Shown: in pieces, positions 54,001-56,090 of the stretch | How positions within the stretch are numbered: position 1 is the first letter of the stretch | Layout: each line of letters opens with the position of its first letter | Assembly: GCA_017938925.1 (NCBI GenBank) | Contig: JAGBAO010000028.1 | Span: forward strand, 1 to 56,090 | DNA from: Bacteroidales bacterium | Lineage (GTDB): Bacteria; Bacteroidota; Bacteroidia; Bacteroidales; UBA932 | Length of the DNA stretch: 56,090 bases | Reading direction: 5' to 3' | Notes under the pieces: model-generated | Told to the model about the DNA's origin: nothing | The model's input: only the letters and a program-made list of their open reading frames with translations | Database searches by the model: none | Made by a program: the position numbers and the translations under genes

Positions 54001-54209
54001 ATCCGACATATAACAGAATCGGTACTGTGGCCGTTCATGATGGAGGACAGTTCGAACTCAGACTCAGAAGCGAGTACAGATACGACTGGAATACAGACAA
54101 GGTGAAGTTCCAGTTTGTGGAAGGAGGAGTGACATATGAGAAGGAGTTTGAAAGCCTCAATAAGCTGAATTCAACCAATGGTCCTATTATCCTGGAACCG
54201 GTTATATGA
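51084..54209 (+). CDS. Large fimbrial tip/adhesin-like protein
   Basis: A 1041-residue lipoprotein (MALNVACQKEDL), the last gene of the operon. The N-terminal ~320 residues show the minor-subunit pattern (MEISFNVEVTDMDMVQTRAV, VQQISVFCFDQNS, PVKLLRNQAKITLNVDG, IVKGAYPGGEDLYYRISLMD, FHYTVNIVG). The remainder is a chain of beta-sandwich domains with no hit I recognise. Size and final position suggest the distal adhesin. The 47 bp before it contain no clear promoter. Confidence 0.72.
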   Translation: MKTRIINTILALAGLMALNVACQKEDLLLPEQNDTPEGYMEISFNVEVTDMDMVQTRAVDPDGGGVQQISVFCFDQNSLFITVTTAKVTADAGNPSLTGTFKTSVPEHTVTLQLVGNQNLTYFKEENYRGMSEVDVMAALEASAGRMIYWARKTVDELPSYNSASNPVKLLRNQAKITLNVDGSKTDFQQKGWIVVNSNAFGTVAPYSPEHGGFVAPTLADPFVTLPDNRAKLGDFLDVRTAEEEYIFETENTPADPVDFIVKGAYPGGEDLYYRISLMDENGDHVMIMRNFHYTVNIVGDLYYGQTTFQKALEAPATNNVWVSVSDNISLVQDSRNSLEVENTSVVIGEDEFREPNTYYIHYTVKNLDDSTPSQAQVSWMEGNDVALSNFTHGFDASTGKGTIMVTLNQMGELQKREGTLYVKYGRLSRKIKVVTVKEQKFEPAWVTTNIYGEQAGENVTMMFTVPDDCPSELFPMDVLLSVNDMDIRNASGMVLPVISAGEEGYGADNGIGYKYVLTVKEPGMQRVYLKSSLDHIDDSRKTVNLTIEAPHFKSLTKTATFQTAIEARILIHNLSTYVGTMPADEYIYYYLVPQKINAPVEFETHLGKVVNSAPAAGYGISLSNPKGEVTHFEYIAPNADFDPAGGYNVDEFLFYSQNLDHNHDYPSGSYYFDFYTGLNPENWSATGGRVLGFFRNEKEASAAYGATFHLKTNKPKADEVVRIASNVLGAASVTTGTAGEMAMAGYVAPDGKCTGSGLYKSCVFELSTYHPFHFAATVNGQGTNVMGENKEEVDEVLLSYAPGQTINIEFDVTSFKSTIRDNDNTVLPDEMQVSVDPFGTAFDIYIDAPMLQIDETSELYTSSKVTKHPTIEGRFVYHVAASRDAERYGSLVATEDIKTTESQVGERKRIPFKTKSIVSAGDIVISSDESKVVFYQKQFRVQNSSMTGVIQYRKDGNLLNVPAGSFVPFEVDPTYNRIGTVAVHDGGQFELRLRSEYRYDWNTDKVKFQFVEGGVTYEKEFESLNKLNSTNGPIILEPVI

Positions 54210-54246
54210 TATAAAAACAGCCTGATCTACTCTAAATAACGTTCAG

Positions 54247-54294
54247 CACAACCACTCTAGGCTGGGTCCGTTCGGACAGGGTGGTTGTTTTTTT
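54247..54294 (+). terminator. Terminator of the fimbrial operon
   Basis: ACAACCAC (54248-54255) pairs with GTGGTTGT (54281-54288), with an inner GTCCG/CGGAC helix and a long T-tract. A strong intrinsic terminator. Confidence 0.9.
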
Positions 54295-54339
54295 GGGTAT
54301 TCCGTCTTCTGTTTTCGGGCATTTCGGTGAATACTCAAA

Positions 54340-54372
54340 GAATCGGATGTTCGACTATTTGTATAGTTTATA
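54340..54372 (+). pseudogene. Fossil 3' end of a DUF5106-like thioredoxin gene
   Basis: These 33 bases match 41111-41143, the last codons of the DUF5106-like gene, at 30 of 33 positions. They read NRMFDYLYSL and stop, against NRMFEYLYGL in the intact gene. The three differences are two conservative changes and one silent change. No longer frame precedes them. Confidence 0.7.
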
Positions 54373-54432
54373 GCTCTCTCTGCCGTATTGGCGTTGGCCA
54401 ATGAGGGGTATCAGGCGAAATCGTTGGTTGGC

Positions 54433-54524
54433 TGGACCGACAGGCAGAGTTGGGGCTGATTCGGTGCCTGTCGGTACCCCAAACGTGGGTTTAAATAGGA
54501 AAATCGGGACCGACAGGCAGAGTT
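54433..54524. repeat. Short repeats GGACCGACAGGCAGAGTT
   Basis: The 18-mer occurs at 54433-54450 and again at 54507-54524. Its core is inverted at 54465-54474 (GCCTGTCGGT), so the stretch can form alternative hairpins. No coding potential is seen in 54373-54560. Confidence 0.6.
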
Positions 54525-54564
54525 TAGGCGAAAACAGCGCCTGATGGTGCCAGCCGTGGCCGGG

Positions 54565-54741
54565 GATCCCCGGTCGGAGCCGGGGATGACGGATGGCCGA
54601 TCGGGTCGGGCATGACGGTGAAGGGGTCGGGGATGACGAGAAAGTGGTCGGATGACGTGGACCGACCGTCATAGCCGGCTTGACCGGCAATCTCAAGTGT
54701 TCGGGATGACGGAAAAGTTCTTTGACAGACGGGAACGGAAG
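54565..54741. repeat. REP-like element, copy A (upstream of Bro-N gene)
   Basis: It begins with the hairpin ATCCCCGG/CCGGGGAT, continues with four or more spaced GGTCGGGnATGACG units, an ACCGACCGTCAT block and a CCGGC-TTGA-CCGG hairpin, and ends AAAGTTCTTTGACA. It matches copy B at 55729-55840 closely outside the expanded middle. Confidence 0.8.
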
Positions 54742-54815
54742 AATAGGAAATTTGGTATATTTGCCAAAGCCTCCTTTTGAGGGGAAGATATGTGTAATTT
54801 TAAGATTTGAAGCGT

Positions 54816-55652
54816 ATGACTAAGAAGCAGGAAATTCAGTTGTTCAATGACCGTCGAATAAGGACAGTCTGGGATGACAAGGAGGAGAAATGGTATTTCT
54901 CTGTGGTGGATGTGATCGAGGCTTTGACCGATAGCCCCGATCCGAGTACTTATTGGAGAGTCTTGAAAAACAGGCTCAAGAAAGAGGGAAATGAAACCGT
55001 TACAATTTGTAACGCTTTCAAACTTCCAGCAAGAGATGGAAAGATGCGACTGACTCCGATTGCAGACCAGGAGCAGTTGTTCCGTCTTATTCAGTCGATA
55101 CCTTCGCCTAAGGCGGAGCCATTCAAGGTGTGGATAGCACAGGTTGCAAGTGAGCGGCTTGATGAGATGCAGGATCCGGAACTTACCATAGAGAGGGCAA
55201 TGACTGATTATCGTCGTCTTGGATATTCCGAGGCTTGGATAAACCAGAGATTGAAGAGCATAGAGGTCAGGAAAGAACTGACGGACGAGTGGAAGAGGTG
55301 TGGAGTTGAAGCACAGCAGTATGCGTCGCTGACAGATATTGTCACAATGGCTTGGGCAGGAAAGACAACCAGAAGTTACAAGGCATTCAAGGGCTTGACA
55401 AAGCAGAATCTCAGGGATAATATGACTAATGTGGAACTAGCATTGAACACTCTTGCAGAAGCAGCCACTACGGAATTATCCAAAGAGATGAATCCTGCCA
55501 CATACAGGGAGAATGTAACGGTTGCCCGAAAGGGTGGAAGCGTTGCCAAGGCTGCCAGAAAGCAGTTGGAGAATCAATTGGGGCGTTCGGTTATATCCGA
55601 GTCCAACTCATCGACTCTGAGACTTCCGGGTGAGAGTCCCGAAGATCAATAG
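54816..55652 (+). CDS. Bro-N domain protein (phage antirepressor-like)
   Basis: A 278-residue protein with an N-terminal BRO domain: IQLFNDRRIRTVWDDKEEKWYFSVVDVIEAL, a YWRVLKNRLKKEGNE linker, MRLTPIADQEQLFRLIQSIPSPKAEPFKVWI. The C-terminal half is helical (IVTMAWAGKTTRSYKAFKGL) and lysine-rich at the end. Such proteins act as DNA-binding antirepressors in phage, or stand alone in bacterial genomes with DinD-like roles. The start is MTKKQE at 54816. REP-like repeats lie on both sides, and TATATTTG (54756-54763) is a possible -7 box. No phage structural genes are nearby. Confidence 0.85.
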   Translation: MTKKQEIQLFNDRRIRTVWDDKEEKWYFSVVDVIEALTDSPDPSTYWRVLKNRLKKEGNETVTICNAFKLPARDGKMRLTPIADQEQLFRLIQSIPSPKAEPFKVWIAQVASERLDEMQDPELTIERAMTDYRRLGYSEAWINQRLKSIEVRKELTDEWKRCGVEAQQYASLTDIVTMAWAGKTTRSYKAFKGLTKQNLRDNMTNVELALNTLAEAATTELSKEMNPATYRENVTVARKGGSVAKAARKQLENQLGRSVISESNSSTLRLPGESPEDQ

Positions 55653-55671
55653 AGATATAATCATTCTTTCG

Positions 55672-55710
55672 TTCCGCCCGCGGTTTCGGCCGACGGGCGG
55701 AATTTCGTTT
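55672..55710 (+). terminator. Terminator after the Bro-N gene
   Basis: TTCCGCCCG (55672-55680) pairs perfectly with CGGGCGGAA (55694-55702), followed by TTTCGTTT. Confidence 0.75.
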
Positions 55711-55728
55711 CCAGTAGGTCACAGGAGA

Positions 55729-55840
55729 GATCCCCGGTCGGGGCCGGGGATGACGGGAACCGACCGTCATTGCTGGCTTGACCGGCAATCTCAAGAGGTC
55801 GGGGATGACGGTAAAGTTCTTTGACATACTGGAACGAAAA
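55729..55840. repeat. REP-like element, copy B (downstream of Bro-N gene)
   Basis: The shorter counterpart of copy A: ATCCCCGG/CCGGGGAT hairpin (55730-55751), ACCGACCGTCAT, a GGCTTGACCGG block, GGTCGGGGATGACG and TAAAGTTCTTTGACA. Confidence 0.8.
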
Positions 55841-55842
55841 GA

Positions 55843-55879
55843 TTTGCGTTTTATCTTAAATGTACTATATTTGTACATT
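55843..55879 (+). promoter_or_regulatory. Promoter with embedded operator for the antitoxin gene
   Basis: TTTG (55843-55846), 19 bases, TATATTTG (55866-55873) is a consensus promoter. The -7 box lies inside the palindrome AATGTAC-N7-GTACATT (55859-55879), and another TGTACA follows at 55884-55889. This is the usual arrangement for autorepression by a toxin-antitoxin complex. Confidence 0.65.
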
Positions 55880-55905
55880 ATAGTGTACATAAATTTACGT
55901 GCTTT

Positions 55906-56090
55906 ATGGTTATTATCAGTTCTGCGGAATTACGCAACAATATGAAAAAGTATCTGGATATTGCCAAGAATGAAAAGGTGGTGATCCAGAGAGGAAGAAA
56001 TGAGACGTTTGTCCTTGTCGCACAAAATAATGCGGCGGACGAAGATCTGAGTCGTGCAATTACAGTGGATGAGGTCCTTGCTCGTGTGCG
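55906..56090 (+). CDS. Phd/YefM-type antitoxin, partial at window end
   Basis: 61 codons are visible. The N-terminus MVIISSAELRNNMKKYLDIA followed by NEKVVIQRGRNETFVLVAQ is the Phd/YefM DNA-binding fold, in which residues near the start form the dimer that binds the operator. The C-terminal toxin-binding tail begins (DLSRAITVDEVLARV) and runs off the window. A RelE/YoeB-type toxin gene would be expected next. Confidence 0.82.
   Translation, partial: MVIISSAELRNNMKKYLDIAKNEKVVIQRGRNETFVLVAQNNAADEDLSRAITVDEVLARV

Noticed and set aside
54433-54741. Possible CRISPR array
   Set aside because: Repeats are irregular in length and spacing, share unit sequence rather than unique spacers, and no cas genes are near. 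It fits a REP-like element.
54816-55652. Prophage remnant around the Bro-N and KilA-N genes
   Set aside because: No phage structural, replication, lysis or integrase genes lie in the window; both occur widely as stand-alone bacterial genes.
1-56090. tRNA or rRNA genes
   Set aside because: No cloverleaf-like or rRNA-like stretch was noticed in the intergenic regions; a dedicated scan was not possible here.

Overview
The window looks like a chromosome segment from a member of the Bacteroidales (phylum Bacteroidota). The signs are SusC/SusD outer-membrane pairs, FecI/FecR-type regulators, type V (Mfa/Fim) fimbriae, many lipoproteins with a cysteine after a short signal peptide, TAnnTTTG -7 boxes and very few Shine-Dalgarno sites. 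Family or genus cannot be fixed from this sequence. No rRNA, tRNA, CRISPR array, integrase or transposase was seen.

Left end (1-15.8 kb) is mostly housekeeping. A fumarate reductase/succinate dehydrogenase flavoprotein gene (minus strand) carries an in-frame amber codon, with the same frame resuming beyond it. ruvB (minus) and mfd (plus) diverge from an AT-rich gap packed with DnaA-box-like nonamers, a candidate replication origin. Then come coaX, an outer-membrane barrel, a TPR protein, lptC, a PpiD-like chaperone and ychF, all on the plus strand: an envelope-biogenesis cluster ending in a strong terminator. An endonuclease/exonuclease/phosphatase (EEP) protein and galK follow.

15.9-30.7 kb is one long outer-membrane uptake operon: ECF sigma factor, FecR anti-sigma, SusC with an STN domain, SusD, a BACON/DUF5689-like lipoprotein, an EEP lipoprotein, two fimbrillin-like lipoproteins and, between them, a 42-codon peptide gene. 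Three of the lipoproteins have different N-termini but share one C-terminal module of about 410 residues. There is no glycoside hydrolase; the only likely enzyme is the EEP phosphodiesterase.

30.7-34.6 kb is an accessory segment: KilA-N gene, a structured spacer, a TPR-membrane-HTH regulator and a small barrel protein. It is bounded by 127/126-bp direct repeats that each contain the 3' end of the CpXC gene on its right. A 32-bp perfect palindrome lies inside the KilA-N gene and the same half-site recurs downstream.

34.6-41.7 kb holds a minus-strand pair (CpXC protein; a HExxH peptidase/propeller/barrel outer-membrane protein), a Na/phosphate symporter and two thioredoxin-fold lipoproteins. 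41.6-54.2 kb is a complete type V fimbrial locus: divergent membrane AraC-type regulator, DUF3575, DUF3868/OmpA, major pilin, FimB/Mfa2 anchor and three large accessory or tip proteins. It has a consensus promoter, a hairpin after the pilin and a terminator at its end. A 33-bp fossil of the 3' end of the DUF5106-like gene lies just past it.

The right end holds REP-like repeats flanking a Bro-N gene, then the start of a Phd/YefM antitoxin gene with a promoter-embedded operator. Start codons were chosen from signal peptides and conserved N-termini; promoter calls rest on consensus matches only.
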